From contig NC_071330.1 of the NCBI RefSeq assembly GCF_010183535.1, forward strand, positions 11,265,717 to 11,329,716: a stretch of DNA of 64,000 nt. Direction: 5' to 3'. This document shows positions 1 to 11,665 of this stretch, piece after piece (position 1 is the first letter of the stretch; each line of letters opens with the position of its first letter). A model generated the notes under the pieces. The model searched no databases, was not told the origin of the DNA, and saw only the letters and a program-made list of their open reading frames with translations. A program made the position numbers and the translations under genes. Origin of the DNA: Caenorhabditis remanei. Lineage: Eukaryota > Nematoda > Chromadorea > Rhabditida > Rhabditidae.

Positions 1-1374
1 ATTCGATTCTCAAACGTTCGTAAGACTCCAAGCTCTTCGTCATTTGTGGCACTGAACAATTTTCACTCTCCAGATATTAATCTTCTGAAAACATTTCCAA
101 TTCAAGTTGTCAACCAATTATGCCTCTTTCTAGACAACAGCTGATGTGTGTAGCATGCTAAAAGCAGCTGATAATCTAATATGCAACAAAAAAACCACGT
201 TTCGATCTTTCTGACATAAACAACCTCTTTGGAGTTGCTCCAAAATAACTTTTCTATTCAATAACTCAAAAAATTTAATTTCTTTTTCATCTGAATTGCT
301 TTCAATTCATTAGAATATGTTCCTTTGAGAATTGGTTTCCACGGGCAACCTGCTCTCGTTCTCTCTCTACTTTCACTTTTCAACTCAATCTCCTTAAACC
401 AGTATTTTCGAAATGAGTGTCACCTGCTCAATCTCTTCTATTCAACCATCAATTAGACACTTTTTGAGATACTCTTTCCTTTCTCATTCAACTCTTTTCT
501 AATCTCTTTTCTCGGCTTCTCTCCACTTTCTTGCTATTGGAATAAGTTATGTTATCGATATAATCAGAGAAAGGAAAACAAGAAATTGATAGAATAACAA
601 TTCCCGCTTACTTTGTTTTTGAGATCTTTTTGCATTTCTTGGCAAAAAAAATAACAAAAAACTAGAGATGAATAGAAGAATCGAACCTTTTTTTATATGA
701 TTTTAGTTTGGACTAGCATGCGATTTGCGCAAGACTCTTGTAAGTTCATTAAGGAGTTCAGTGAATTTAAAATAATTTCTTGAGCGCAGAAAATTGAAAA
801 CTTTCAGGGAATTTAGTCACAGAATGGTGTTCAAATCTGGTAGAAGAGCAAGAGAGAAACCTTAAGTGCGTGGGTTGTGATTAGGAAACCAACCGGCTTA
901 CGTTCAATAAAAATGTTCAACACATGTACCGTAAAAATGGCACCTGTATTATAACGGCGCCTTCTTCATGCTCAAAATTTACCAGTAGTATTCTCTTGGA
1001 CATTTTCCATGATTCTGATCAGCGTAATTAGTAGAGCATGTAGAATGCAGAACGTCTAGAAAATTGTTTTTGTAAACTTTTAGAAGTCTCAAAAACCCCA
1101 ACACTTCTCTGGAAGGCAGTTGAAAAATATAACTGCATGCTATTATATATTACTGTCCTTTGATATACTGAAATTATACGAAAACATATTGCTTAGCTCC
1201 ATGTCTTCAACAATGATATCACCTTCTTTTTCTTCATGACTTTTCAATTGTTTACCATTCTTTCCCTCCCCTTAATAACCCCTTAATTATCCGTACTCTT
1301 TCAGCTCTCAAATCGTCTCATAACTACTGCTTCAATCAATTCTTCCCTCCTCCAACCCACTCCATATTTTCAAA
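1..1374. other. Intergenic, no gene seen
   Basis: This stretch is AT-rich and has stops in all frames. I see no splice-connected coding segments, RNA gene or clear terminal-inverted-repeat element. The last 150 bases or so form the likely upstream region of the first srg gene. Confidence 0.5.
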
Positions 1375-2712
1375 ATGCTGGCCAACCAGCCAGATTTTGA
1401 AAATTTTGGGAGGAACTGCAGTGGAAACTATCACACTTTGACAGAAAATTTCAAATACATAGCTTCATGTTTCTATCTAATTCCAACTTTTGCTCTTCTG
1501 GTCAGAGTAGTTATGGTTTGTAGATTTCGGTATAGAGAACAGTATCAATATAATTTGTGTTATTGGATTTTCACGGCGGATTGTGTTGTGGTAATGACGC
1601 TTTTCGATATATATTGAAATATTCACTTAATTTTCTACTTTCAGTCCATGATCTACATTATTCTCGACCTGATCATCATCCGTCCTGCTCTATATATTCC
1701 TCAATTGTGCTCAACGTTCTCTCCGATCTTTATCAATCATCCGATTCTGAACCATATCATCTTCCCTCTCTATAATTACTGTCGAGTATTCAAAACAGTT
1801 TCTCAACCGGGAATGATTTTGTGTCGAGTGCTTTGTGTTCATCTCTTGACTGCACATGATGAGGTGAGTACTCCTAAGTGAGATCAGAAAAAACTGACAC
1901 GTTTTCAGATAACAAAAAGAAATATGCCACGTGCTATGGTCACCGTTTTGACACTTCCATTGGTGGTCATCTTCAACACAATTATTTCAGAGAAGGAGGT
2001 TGTTTTCTGGAAAGGAGGATTCTTCACTATTTATCATAGAAAAATTGAATGGGTTAGTGAAAGATGCCAAGATTCTAGGAGAGGGTTACAAGAGTTTTCC
2101 GTTGTGTTTTATAGAATCCGGTGTGCTTTTTCTAAATAGATTTATTAAAGTTTGCTTACTCTCACTTCTTCTCCAAAATTCTTCAAACTTTTTTGTTATT
2201 TCAGCTGAGCCTGTCAATGCTCCATCTCTCATTCATTCTCTGTGCAATTCTGATTATTCTAACCTCAACGTTCTTCATTTATCGAAAACTCGTTGTGATC
2301 CAGTCGGATGTCATGCCCGCACGCTCTCTCATTTTCAATTCCTCATTTTGGGTTTTTGGCTTCATTCTGCAAGGCACATTCCAGAGTTATTATGCAATAT
2401 TCAGACATAGCTCATGGTTTCCATCTCAGATTATTGATATGCAATTCTTCATTTTCGATGTAATGACTGTTGGGTGAGTTGCGGGAAGTGGATGAGACGT
2501 CTATAACTATTTCCATTTCCAGATGTCCAATCATCATGGTTCGATTCGCAAAAGAGTTCCGAGATCAAGTACTTTTCGGGAAACGATATCCGAAGTCTCA
2601 AGATCTCAACCAAATTCAATTGATGTCGATAGAAATGCAAGAGAAAGAGAAAGAAGCCGCACGAGAAGCACGTCACAGGTGTCAGACTCCAAAATTTGAT
2701 AGTATTCATTGA
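1375..2712 (+). CDS. Srg-family chemoreceptor, srg copy A
   Basis: Probable G-protein-coupled chemosensory receptor of the nematode serpentine receptor class gamma (Srg) family, expected in the plasma membrane of sensory neurons. Coding exons read 1375-1590, 1645-1863, 1909-2052, 2205-2473 and 2523-2712, giving 345 residues in one open frame. Exons 2 and 3 (219 and 144 nt) are exactly the lengths seen in other copies here, which supports the model. Family marks visible are the first membrane segment with FYLIPTF, RPALYIPQLC in segment 3, a GGFFTIYHRKIEW loop and a C-terminal membrane end FDVMTVG followed by CPIIMVRF. It lacks the usual NRMSC motif after segment 4 (CRVLCVHLL instead). The tail is unusually long and charged. 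The start is the first in-frame ATG before the conserved core. Class is confident; ligand is unknown. Confidence 0.85.
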
Positions 2713-3000
2713 AATGTTTCCATTTTTACTTTTCCCTATTTGCCGTCTTCTGTAAATATAATATGAATTTCCCATTCGCTGGTGTTCCCGATTCTGGTAC
2801 CAAAACAATAACCATACTCCCCTTATTTCCCATATATCAGAATTGTCATATATCAAAATCAAAAAGACTACATTTTCCTCTTCATTAGCAAGCACCCTCA
2901 CATGATTTACACTCATTCGAGCATACTTTTTAAGAATACGTCAACTTTTCATTCCATCTCTTCATACCTTTTCTCCTACCAACTCTCATCAATTTTCCCG

Positions 3001-4567
3001 ATGGCCAACTCAACTGCATTTTTGGGATGTAGTCATTCCTATTCGAATGTCGAAGAGAATCTGAAATTATTCGCTCAACTTGTCTATTTAGTCCCCGCAT
3101 TTTTATTGATTGGTCGTATGATTTATGTGATTAATTTTGTGTATAAAGATGATTTTCATGATCAAGAGAGATTCTGGAATTTGTATTCTACTGACTTGAT
3201 TTTGGTGGGTTTCAAGGGGGTGGCTCAAACTACATGTATCTGTTTGTCCGGATGCCCAAACATAGAAGTAGAAACATTTTCGTTCTTCTCCTCCAAACTT
3301 TTGAAATTCGGGGAAGAGAAAGGGATTCCGAATCAGAAGTTATAGGTTCTAGTTTTGTTTAGCTGTGTTAGTTGGTGTAGAATCGGAAATTCTCTTTTTC
3401 ATTCTTATTTTTTCTTCTTTTTTGAAATCTGGGGAAGAAAAAAGGTTTTAGGATGGAAAAAAGGTATTAGTATAAGAATATTTAGAAAAATACTAATGAA
3501 TCTGTAGGTTTAAATGAAAGAACCCCGAAAAATATGATCGTTTGGATAGAAGTTGATCACTTGATTCACAATAGACCACTAACTTTTTCTAATTTTTTGG
3601 TATTCTAAAATTTCAGTGCTCCCCTGAATTCAAAAAGAGCCAGTTCCTGAACCGGCCAATATTCGAGTGAACATCATCGATATGCGAGGATACTCATTTG
3701 TTCAAATTTAAAATTTCAGAGTTGGTTCAACCTACTCCTTGACATATTCTACTATCGCCCCTCGCTTTTCATCCCTCAATTCTGTGAATCCTTCTCATTT
3801 TTCCTCCGTGCCAACCCTCTCCTCATCGACATCACTTTCCCTCTCTGGTATTATTTCCATGTTGGAAAAATGGTGACTCAATCGTTTCTCTGCATTGAAA
3901 GAATGAGTTACAACCTGTTGAAAACCAATGATTATCGGAAATTGTGGAAGCATTTATCGACTGTTTCACTCTTTCTTGTTTTCTTTTTTCCGTTTACTTT
4001 GATTTGGAATATTCTATTATCAGATAAGTACATTCAATATTATTATGGAGGATTTCAACCGAATTATGCAAGGAGAGTTAATTGGGTGAGTTAACTCTAG
4101 ATTTGAGCTGCGTCGGCACTGAATATGAAATATTTCCAGTTTGGAACCACCGCATGGCAATTATCATACATGCAGATATCGATGGGCATCACTGTTATAA
4201 CTAATCTGATTTCGGCATTTCATCATTTCAAAGCATATCAAGAGAAGAATCCATCCCAGTTATGCATTATTTGGGGTGTCATTTCAATCGATTACATTTT
4301 CTGTGGCTCTATTTTCTGTTTTCTCAACAAATCCTTCGCTTTTGAATACTCAAATCTCATTTTTATTCTCGTTTTTCTAGTTTGGGATGGATTTAATATC
4401 ATGTGAGTTTTTACTGTTTTCTTGTGAGTTCTAAGTGAAATCATCTTTTCAGAAGTCCTGCGATAATGATTGCAATGAATAAGAATTTACGAAAAAATGT
4501 ATTCGCAATCGAGTACGAAGACGAGGAGAATCAGATAGCACATTCTTCACTTCAAATTAAAGTTTAA
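3001..4567 (+). CDS. Srg-family chemoreceptor, srg copy B
   Basis: Seven-membrane-segment receptor of the Srg family, 315 residues. Exons are 3001-3204, 3720-4085, 4140-4402 and 4453-4567. The 366-nt second exon corresponds to exons 2 and 3 of copy A without the intron between them. Visible landmarks are CSHSYSNVEENLKLFAQLVY at the amino end, RPSLFIPQFC, CIERMSYNL after segment 4 (the NRMSC position), YYGGFQPNYARRVNW in the second extracellular loop, and ISPAIMIAMNKNLRKNVF near the carboxyl end. The first intron (515 nt) is much longer than in the other copies. The ATG at 3001 places the usual Cys-Xaa-Xaa-Ser-Tyr stretch near the amino end; an upstream in-frame extension is possible but unlike its paralogs. 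It lies in tandem with copy A, 288 nt downstream. Confidence 0.85.
3205..3719 (+). other. Long first intron of srg copy B
   Basis: A 515-nt intron from GTGGGTTTC to AAATTTCAG between phase-0 exons. I see no coding segment or transposon ends inside it. Confidence 0.6.
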
Positions 4568-4619
4568 TATAGTTTCTTTCAATGAATCTCTTAACGTCTC
4601 GCGTGTTTTTCTCATTTAC

Positions 4620-4628
4620 AGAACAATC
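4620..4628 (+). repeat. Left target-site duplication of the foldback element
   Basis: The 9-mer AGAACAATC abuts the left end of the foldback (one extra G at 4629) and is repeated exactly at 14364-14372 beside the right end. A 9-bp duplication is typical of Mutator-like (MULE) insertions. Confidence 0.8.
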
Positions 4629-4639
4629 GGTACTTTATG

Positions 4640-4736
4640 GTTTAACGGGTGTTTATTTAATTAACGGGTGTTTATATAATAGACGGGTGTTTTGAGAATT
4701 AACGGGTGCAATACCAAAGTCTAAGAATAAACGGGT
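4640..4736 (+). repeat. Subterminal ACGGGTG repeats
   Basis: Five copies of ACGGGTG, mostly within TTAACGGGTGTTT, are spaced irregularly just inside the left terminus and mirrored at about 14257-14353 as CACCCGT. Subterminal arrays like this often bind transposase; that role is inferred. Confidence 0.7.
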
Positions 4737-5469
4737 GTGTATAAATTATTTTTTCAGTAGTTTTCATTTTTTCTGTTCATTCACTGTTTCACCATTTTTA
4801 GCTATTTTCTATCGTTTTACATAATACTTTTAATTATTTGGTGCCCAATCACTGATAAGTGTCTTCTAGCATCGCACGCGTAAAACTGATGAAGGGTTGT
4901 TACTCGATACGCTGTACTGTATTATCACGGCATGCTTCTTCCAACCGCGCTCTACCGAAACCAAAGAACATTGTGTGCAAAATTGAGAGATGTAGAGAAA
5001 AAGAGACAATTTTCAAGGGTATTTTGGTGGAGCGCAGTTGTAAGAACTGTGCGGAGCTAAGAAGTGTGGAAACATTTCTAACGCATCATTTTTCGATTTG
5101 AGCAGGATATCCGCAATTTTTGAGGTGATAGACCAGTTCCAGAACATTGTTGATGCGAGTCTCTGAGCTGGAGCATAGTGCTGGATACTTGCAAAGCAAT
5201 CCACATTCCGTTCAACCTTGGAAAATGGGATATTTGAAGAGTAGGCTGATAACAACACCTAAACATGGTTTTGCCAATGGAATACTTTAACCAATTGTGA
5301 ACTACAGCCAATTTGCAGCAGGCTTAGATAAGTTTTTCCCAACTTAACCGGTATCAGGATACCTTAAGAAAGCTTTGTAAGTCATAGACTATATTAGCCA
5401 GGCATTTTTGTCTATCTGAGACATTTTCTGCTAACTTCCGGGAAGTGTCAATAAGACATGATTTACACA

Positions 5470-5620
5470 TTCTCAGCCAATTCTAATCAAGTTTAGTCTG
5501 TCTTAACCGATCTCAACCGATCTGAACTGATCATAGCCTAGCTTAGTGGATCTCAGACTATCTCAGCCAATCTTTGGCGATCTAAACCATTCTAAACTAA
5601 TATAGTCCCACTTAACTATC
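5470..5620 (+). repeat. Degenerate 10-bp-period repeat
   Basis: About fifteen successive 10-mers keep a common register resembling TCTNANCNNA (for example TCTCAACCGA, TCTGAACTGA, TCTCAGACTA, TCTCAGCCAA, TCTAAACCAT). The mirrored copy is at about 13373-13523. The period equals one helical turn. Function is unknown. Confidence 0.65.
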
Positions 5621-5650
5621 ACTACCCCATCCCAAACACTCTTACCTTCT

Positions 5651-5984
5651 AGCGACAAGGTGACCATCACCTACCAAAAGCAATACACCGACATCCATTC
5701 ATCAAGAAGATCGTCAGGAACCACGTTCGTGTGCTCGTCTACTACGGTGACACCGGCATGGCATGCAACTTCATAATGGAACAACAGTTCGTCGATCAGT
5801 TGGGACTCCGTAGAACATTGAAGAAGACTCCATGGAAGTTCGACAGACAAATCGCTGGATTCAAGACACTCTTCGATGGGCTCAGTTCATTACTATCCGC
5901 GGAGCCGGACATATGACGCCACAATGGAGAGCACCACAGATGTATTACGCTGTTCAACAATTCTTGCTCAATCATCCACTTTAA
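5651..5984 (+). pseudogene. Captured serine carboxypeptidase (S10, cathepsin A-like) 3' end, copy 1
   Basis: The translation matches the C-terminus of peptidase family S10 lysosomal carboxypeptidases (cathepsin A/CTSA-like). It contains [14 protein letters not shown], then [18 protein letters not shown], then [30 protein letters not shown], then [22 protein letters not shown] and NHPL-stop, without introns. The frame breaks at least twice: near 5695, and at about 5885 where copy 2 has one extra C. The family GDxDMACNF box reads GDTGMACNF, so a conserved acidic residue that I take to be the catalytic Asp is Gly; the GAGHM catalytic His is retained. It is a non-functional fragment carried by the foldback, with an identical mirror in the right arm. 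Confidence 0.8.
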
Positions 5985-6544
5985 GTTAATCTATGATAAA
6001 GGCGGCGTTATTAATTTTTTGATGACTAACACTCTTTGGTTATCTATTAAAGAATATGCTCGAATGAAAGGTGGCTAAACTCAGAGCTTAAAGGGGGCAC
6101 CGGCATTCCAAAAATTGAGATTTTAATAGGGCTCGACTCTGAATTTTCGGCAAAAGAAAAATGTCTTTCGGAGCCAGGTCCGAAAAATTAGCCTATAACG
6201 AGTTATGACGCTTCAAACCCCTTCAAACTAATTTCTACACTGGGAGATTTCAAATTCGCGCTTGCATCAGCCGGGATCATCATAGCCAGCATATCTTCAG
6301 TCTGAAAGTTTTTTTTTAGCAGAACTTACCAATTTTGGAATCCAATGCCCGACAAACCCGTTTTCCTTGTTTCCGAGTTGTCTATCATCGTTGCATCTAG
6401 TGTATTGTCCTTGTCGCTGAGTCTAATCCTTGATACCGTCATTCGTCGTTGCATCGGTTGATTTTTTGAAAAAAGTGTTAGGGAATTAATTAAATAGAAA
6501 AGGAAGAAAGTATCACGTTTCTTAATATTGAAATTTCAACACAC

Positions 6545-8100
6545 TCTAGATCGGGAGGATTCAAATTCGCGTCTACTGAAGTACACCTCAGCCCGGATAA
6601 GTATAGACCTCACGCAGCGTAACTGACCGTGTCTAACCGGAACCGACACAGATAAGAATGGTGGGGGAAGTTAATTGAAAATAAATTACCCAATTTTTAT
6701 ACCTTTTTTTGTTAAAATTTTGATATTTTCTAGATCGGGAGGATTCAAACCCGCGTCTACCGTGAGAAAACCCACAGCCCGGATAAGTATAGACCTCACG
6801 CAGCGTAACTGACCGTGTCTAACCGGAACCGACACAGATAAGAATGGTGGGGAAAGTCAGTAACATAAACAGTATTCTCATAGGGCACTTACGGATTTTC
6901 AAATCTCAGCTTGCGTTCATCTCTCCTCGTTGGGACAACAATCGATTAGTCACTGAAGTTTTCCTTTTGCCGATGTGCAGGCCGTCTTTATCTCAGCTTG
7001 AGACGCGGTGCTGTAAGAAATATTCGAATTAAATATACATGATATAAAATGCTGCAGAAAAATGTAAGCAATTGAAAAAACAGGGAGAAGGACCTTCTTG
7101 TAGGCCGGAATAAGGGGAGTATGACTGAAGACTGGCCAACTAGCAGGTGTGAGCAGGGGGCGGGACTTAACACAAAGAGATTTCCCAAGAAGATATGAGA
7201 ATTCAAGACACTCTTCGATGGACTCAGCTTCATTACTATCCGCGGAGCCGGACATATGGCGCCACAATGGAGAGCCCCACAGATGTATTACGCTGTTCAA
7301 CAATTCTTGCTCAATCATCCACTTTAAATCGTTAAATCGTTAAATCGATGATATGAAGGCGTTATTTATTTTTGATGCTTTTCTAATAACATTTTTTGGT
7401 TATCTAATAAAAGGTGGATAAGCTCAGATTGAGTTACGTATGGTGAATGAGGAGAATAGGAAACATCCCTACAAATCTATGTTTTTTTAATTACAAAAGA
7501 CCACTTTTGGGAGAACTCAAACTTGCGCCTGCTGAAATAAACTCTCAGTCCGGATAAATATATCCCGCATAACTTCGGTCCGAGTTTGAAAAGAACTTAC
7601 CAATTCTGGAATCCATTGACTGATGAACTCGTTTTCCTTGTATCCGAGTCGTCTCTCATCGTTGACTCGAGTGTATTGTCCTGATTCCATCATCCGCCGT
7701 TGCAATGGTCGATTTTTTGGAAAAAAAAGCGTTAGGGAATTAAATTGAAAAGAAGAAAGTATCTTATTTCTTAAAGTTGAAATTTCAACATACTCTAGAT
7801 CGGGAGGATTCAAACCCGCGTCTACCGTGAGAAAACCCACAGCCCGGATAAGTATAGACCTCTCGCAGCGTAACTGACCGTGTCTAACCGGAACCGACAC
7901 AGATAAGAATGGTGGGGGAAGTTAATAGAAAATGAATTATCCTATTTTTGGATATTTTTATGAAGTTCTGATATTTTCTAGATCGGGAGGATTCAAATCC
8001 GCGTCTACTGAAGTAAACCACAGCCCGGATAAGTATAGACCTCACGCAGCGTAACTGACCGTGTCTAACCGGAACCGACACAGATAAGAATGGTGGGGGA
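6545..8100 (+). repeat. Four copies of a 120-bp repeat in two tandem pairs
   Basis: Units begin CTAGATCGGGAGGATTCAAA and end near GATAAGAATGGTGGGG, starting at 6545, 6730, 7794 and 7978. The within-pair period is about 185 bp and the pair-to-pair distance about 1.25 kb, showing that the surrounding block was tandemly duplicated. On the minus strand each unit holds GGTTTGAATCC, close to a tRNA B-box (GGTTCGANTCC), so a tRNA-derived origin is possible. No cloverleaf was confirmed. Mirror copies lie at about 10893-12448. Confidence 0.7.
7201..7327 (+). pseudogene. Captured carboxypeptidase 3' end, copy 2 (short)
   Basis: A second, shorter carboxypeptidase fragment with intact frame: [20 protein letters not shown], then [20 protein letters not shown] and L-stop. 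It starts at the shared stretch ATTCAAGACACTCTTCGATGG, which is probably the recombination point that created the two tandem blocks. Unlike copy 1 it keeps the C near 7229 and the GHMAP alanine, so it resembles the parent gene more closely there. Confidence 0.8.
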
Positions 8101-8586
8101 AGTCAATATAACATAAAGAATATCCTAATAAGGCACTTACGGATTTTCGAATCTCAGCTTGCGTTCATCTCTCCTCGTTTCGACGTCAATCGACTAGTCT
8201 TAATCACTGAAGTTTTCCATTTGCTGATATTCAGGCCGTCTTTATCACAGCTTGAGACGCGGTGCTGTAAGCAATATTCGAATTAAATATACATGATATA
8301 ACATGTTTCAAAAAAATGAAAGCAATTGAAAAAACAGGGAGAAAGACCTTCTTGTAGGCCGGAATGAAGGGAGAATGACTGAAGACTGGCCAACTAGCAG
8401 ATGTGAGCAGGGGGCGGGACTTAACACAAATAGATTTCCCATGGAGATATGAGGACAGATGACATGTATGTGAAGAAGAAGAATGGCCCAGACAATAGAC
8501 GGAAGGAGAGACAATTAGTTGACACGGTCACATTGGATTAAGACACCTGCTGTTTGTTTTATCTACCGCAGTGGGAATCAATAACA

Positions 8587-8605
8587 GGGGGGGGGGGGGG
8601 GGGGG
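8587..8605 (+). repeat. Poly-G tract (19 G)
   Basis: An uninterrupted run of 19 G. The mirror tract in the other arm is 12 C at 10395-10406, the only length difference I found between the arms outside the loop. Long G tracts form G-quadruplexes and are unstable in replication. Confidence 0.9.
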
Positions 8606-9156
8606 TCATGAGAGAAAGGGGTTTGAGAAAGTTTTCTAATTTGAATTTCCTTCTAGAAGTGCCTTGGCATTTTGTACAAGTACTTTGATCTCAAAAAATT
8701 CGTCAGTACAACCTCATCTCTAGATAAAATGAGTCATAAGTTAACCAAGATAACTTATCAGACTAATTTGATTCCTTGAGAAAAGGAACACTTTACAATT
8801 GCCCTTGGTTTTTAATGTTCTCTCTCCCTATCCAAATTTTCTGGGGTGAACAAGTGAAAACCATTGAATCACTGCTACGAGATGTATTTAAATTATTCTG
8901 ATCGATCCGTTCATCGATTATTCAAGCTTACTCAAATGCAACTTGGGTTTTCTAATCGTCTTACTTATATTTTCGCTGCACATAAAATAATTGAGTTTTC
9001 TGATATAACAATAACAGGAACATAATGATTCACAAAAAACTCTTACTTGATTCTATCAGACTAGTCAAATCGGAAGAGCCAGGTAACTAGGAGGAATACA
9101 TCCAACTCTCATTCACAATCACTTGGTTTTGCCGGTGTTCCCATTTTCATTCCTAC

Positions 9157-9613
9157 CAGGGCTGTGCGGCAACAAGTTGCCGGTTGCCGAAAGTTGCCGA
9201 AATTGCCGAAGTTTTAGTTGCCGAGTTGCCGTTGCCGAATTCGGCAACGGCAACTCGGCAACAACGTTAATTTTTCTTTTCGTGATAAATTTTTGAAATT
9301 TCAGAGAAAATAGCAGTGAAACGGCTGAATCTGGTCAAGAACCGCGGAAAATCTCGCTATGTGCCTTTAACGTACTGTAATCGACTTTCGGCGGTAACCA
9401 AAAAAATCTTGATTTTGTCTCATTTGTAGATTTTCGTTATTAGGTTTGAGTAAACATAGCTTTTTATGAGACTCTAGTAAAAAATACTACTGTTGCCGAA
9501 AGTTGACGAAAGTTGCCGAGTTAAAATTTCGGCAAGTTGCCGAAATTTGCCGAAGCATGAACTGGCTAGATGCCGAGTTGCCGAAAAAAAACAGCTGTTG
9601 CCGCACAGCCCTG
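9157..9613. mobile_element. hAT-like MITE nested in the foldback loop
   Basis: A 457-bp element with inverted ends CAGGGCTGTGCGGCAAC and GTTGCCGCACAGCCCTG, flanked by the exact 8-bp duplication ATTCCTAC (9149-9156 and 9614-9621). CAGGG ends with an 8-bp duplication are characteristic of hAT elements. Inner sequence near both ends is packed with GTTGCCGA/GTTGCCGAAA repeats. There is no transposase frame, so it is non-autonomous. It inserted into the unique spacer between the foldback arms (about 8981-10019). Confidence 0.8.
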
Positions 9614-11665
9614 ATTCCTACCGGTTGGTGACCTCACTTTTGGTATCATCCGATATGAGTTACTGTAGGAAAGTCTTGATAAACCTACTGAAACTCGCTT
9701 TTTAATTCAACCAATAGCTTAAACTCTCTCAAAAATCACATCTCTTTTTATAATCATAATGGAGTTTGCCGAACGTTCACTTAAAAACGAATTGTGAAAT
9801 TTTATGTAATCTCTGGGCCCCTTCTGGTTTTTTACACATCATATCTCCCATAGCTCTATATCTTCTAGCATATATCAGAAAACTCAATTATTTTTTGTTT
9901 TTTTTTAAATAGAAATACCAGCCAATGAATTGTAACTTGAATTGACAACTGTACTGATTTGCCTTTTTGAAACAGGAAAACTAACGGTTTCTGAGAAGTG
10001 TCTTTTAGTTAGTTGCAAGTGCAGCGAAAATATAAGTAAGACGATTAGAAAACCCAAGTTGCATTTGAGTAAGCTTGAATAATCGATGAACGGATCGATC
10101 AGAATAATTTAAATACATCTCGTAGCAGTGATTCAATGGTTTTCACTTGTTCACCCCAGAAAATTTGGATAGGGAGAGAGAACATTAAAAACCAAGGGCA
10201 ATTGTAAAGTGTTCCTTTTCTCAAGGAATCAAATTAGTCTGATAAGTTATCTTGGTTAACTTATGACTCATTTTATCTAGAGATGAGGTTGTACTGACGA
10301 ATTTTTTGAGATCAAAGTACTTGTACAAAATGCCAAGGCACTTCTAGAAGGAAATTCAAATTAGAAAACTTTCTCAAACCCCTTTCTCTCATGACCCCCC
10401 CCCCCCTGTTATTGATTCCCACTGCGGTAGATAAAACAAACAGCAGGTGTCTTAATCCAATGTGACCGTGTCAACTAATTGTCTCTCCTTCCGTCTATTG
10501 TCTGGGCCATTCTTCTTCTTCACATACATGTCATCTGTCCTCATATCTCCATGGGAAATCTATTTGTGTTAAGTCCCGCCCCCTGCTCACATCTGCTAGT
10601 TGGCCAGTCTTCAGTCATTCTCCCTTCATTCCGGCCTACAAGAAGGTCTTTCTCCCTGTTTTTTCAATTGCTTTCATTTTTTTGAAACATGTTATATCAT
10701 GTATATTTAATTCGAATATTGCTTACAGCACCGCGTCTCAAGCTGTGATAAAGACGGCCTGAATATCAGCAAATGGAAAACTTCAGTGATTAAGACTAGT
10801 CGATTGACGTCGAAACGAGGAGAGATGAACGCAAGCTGAGATTCGAAAATCCGTAAGTGCCTTATTAGGATATTCTTTATGTTATATTGACTTCCCCCAC
10901 CATTCTTATCTGTGTCGGTTCCGGTTAGACACGGTCAGTTACGCTGCGTGAGGTCTATACTTATCCGGGCTGTGGTTTACTTCAGTAGACGCGGATTTGA
11001 ATCCTCCCGATCTAGAAAATATCAGAACTTCATAAAAATATCCAAAAATAGGATAATTCATTTTCTATTAACTTCCCCCACCATTCTTATCTGTGTCGGT
11101 TCCGGTTAGACACGGTCAGTTACGCTGCGAGAGGTCTATACTTATCCGGGCTGTGGGTTTTCTCACGGTAGACGCGGGTTTGAATCCTCCCGATCTAGAG
11201 TATGTTGAAATTTCAACTTTAAGAAATAAGATACTTTCTTCTTTTCAATTTAATTCCCTAACGCTTTTTTTTCCAAAAAATCGACCATTGCAACGGCGGA
11301 TGATGGAATCAGGACAATACACTCGAGTCAACGATGAGAGACGACTCGGATACAAGGAAAACGAGTTCATCAGTCAATGGATTCCAGAATTGGTAAGTTC
11401 TTTTCAAACTCGGACTGAAGTTATGCGGGATATATTTATCCGGACTGAGAGTTTATTTCAGCAGGCGCAAGTTTGAGTTCTCCCAAAAGTGGTCTTTTGT
11501 AATTAAAAAAACATAGATTTGTAGGGATGTTTCCTATTCTCCTCATTCACCATACGTAACTCGATCTGAGCTTATCCACCTTTTATTAGATAACCAAAAA
11601 ATGTTATTAGAAAAGCATCAAAAATAAATAACGCCTTCATATCATCGATTTAACGATTTAACGAT

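Larger units (their letters stand above)
4630..8980 (+). repeat. Left 4.35-kb arm of the foldback
   Basis: Reverse complement of 10020-14363. It contains, from outside in, subterminal ACGGGTG repeats, a dispersed repeat segment (about 4927-5060), a 10-bp-period degenerate repeat, a carboxypeptidase gene fragment, and two diverged tandem blocks of about 1.25 kb that share further pieces of that fragment and a 130-bp repeat. It ends at a 19-G tract plus about 375 bp. A short weaker inverted match continues to about 9008 (paired with about 9870-9900), implying a gap of about 120 bp in one arm. Confidence 0.9.

Noticed and set aside
6730..6850. tRNA gene suggested by a B-box-like GGTTTGAATCC
   Set aside because: I could not fold a cloverleaf or find a convincing A box at the right spacing; treated as a repeat of possible tRNA origin only.
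6950..7318. Open frames of 60-127 codons throughout the foldback arms (mirrored at 11675-12043 and elsewhere)
   Set aside because: They overlap repeat units and antisense carboxypeptidase sequence, show no family features, and are duplicated only because the arms are.
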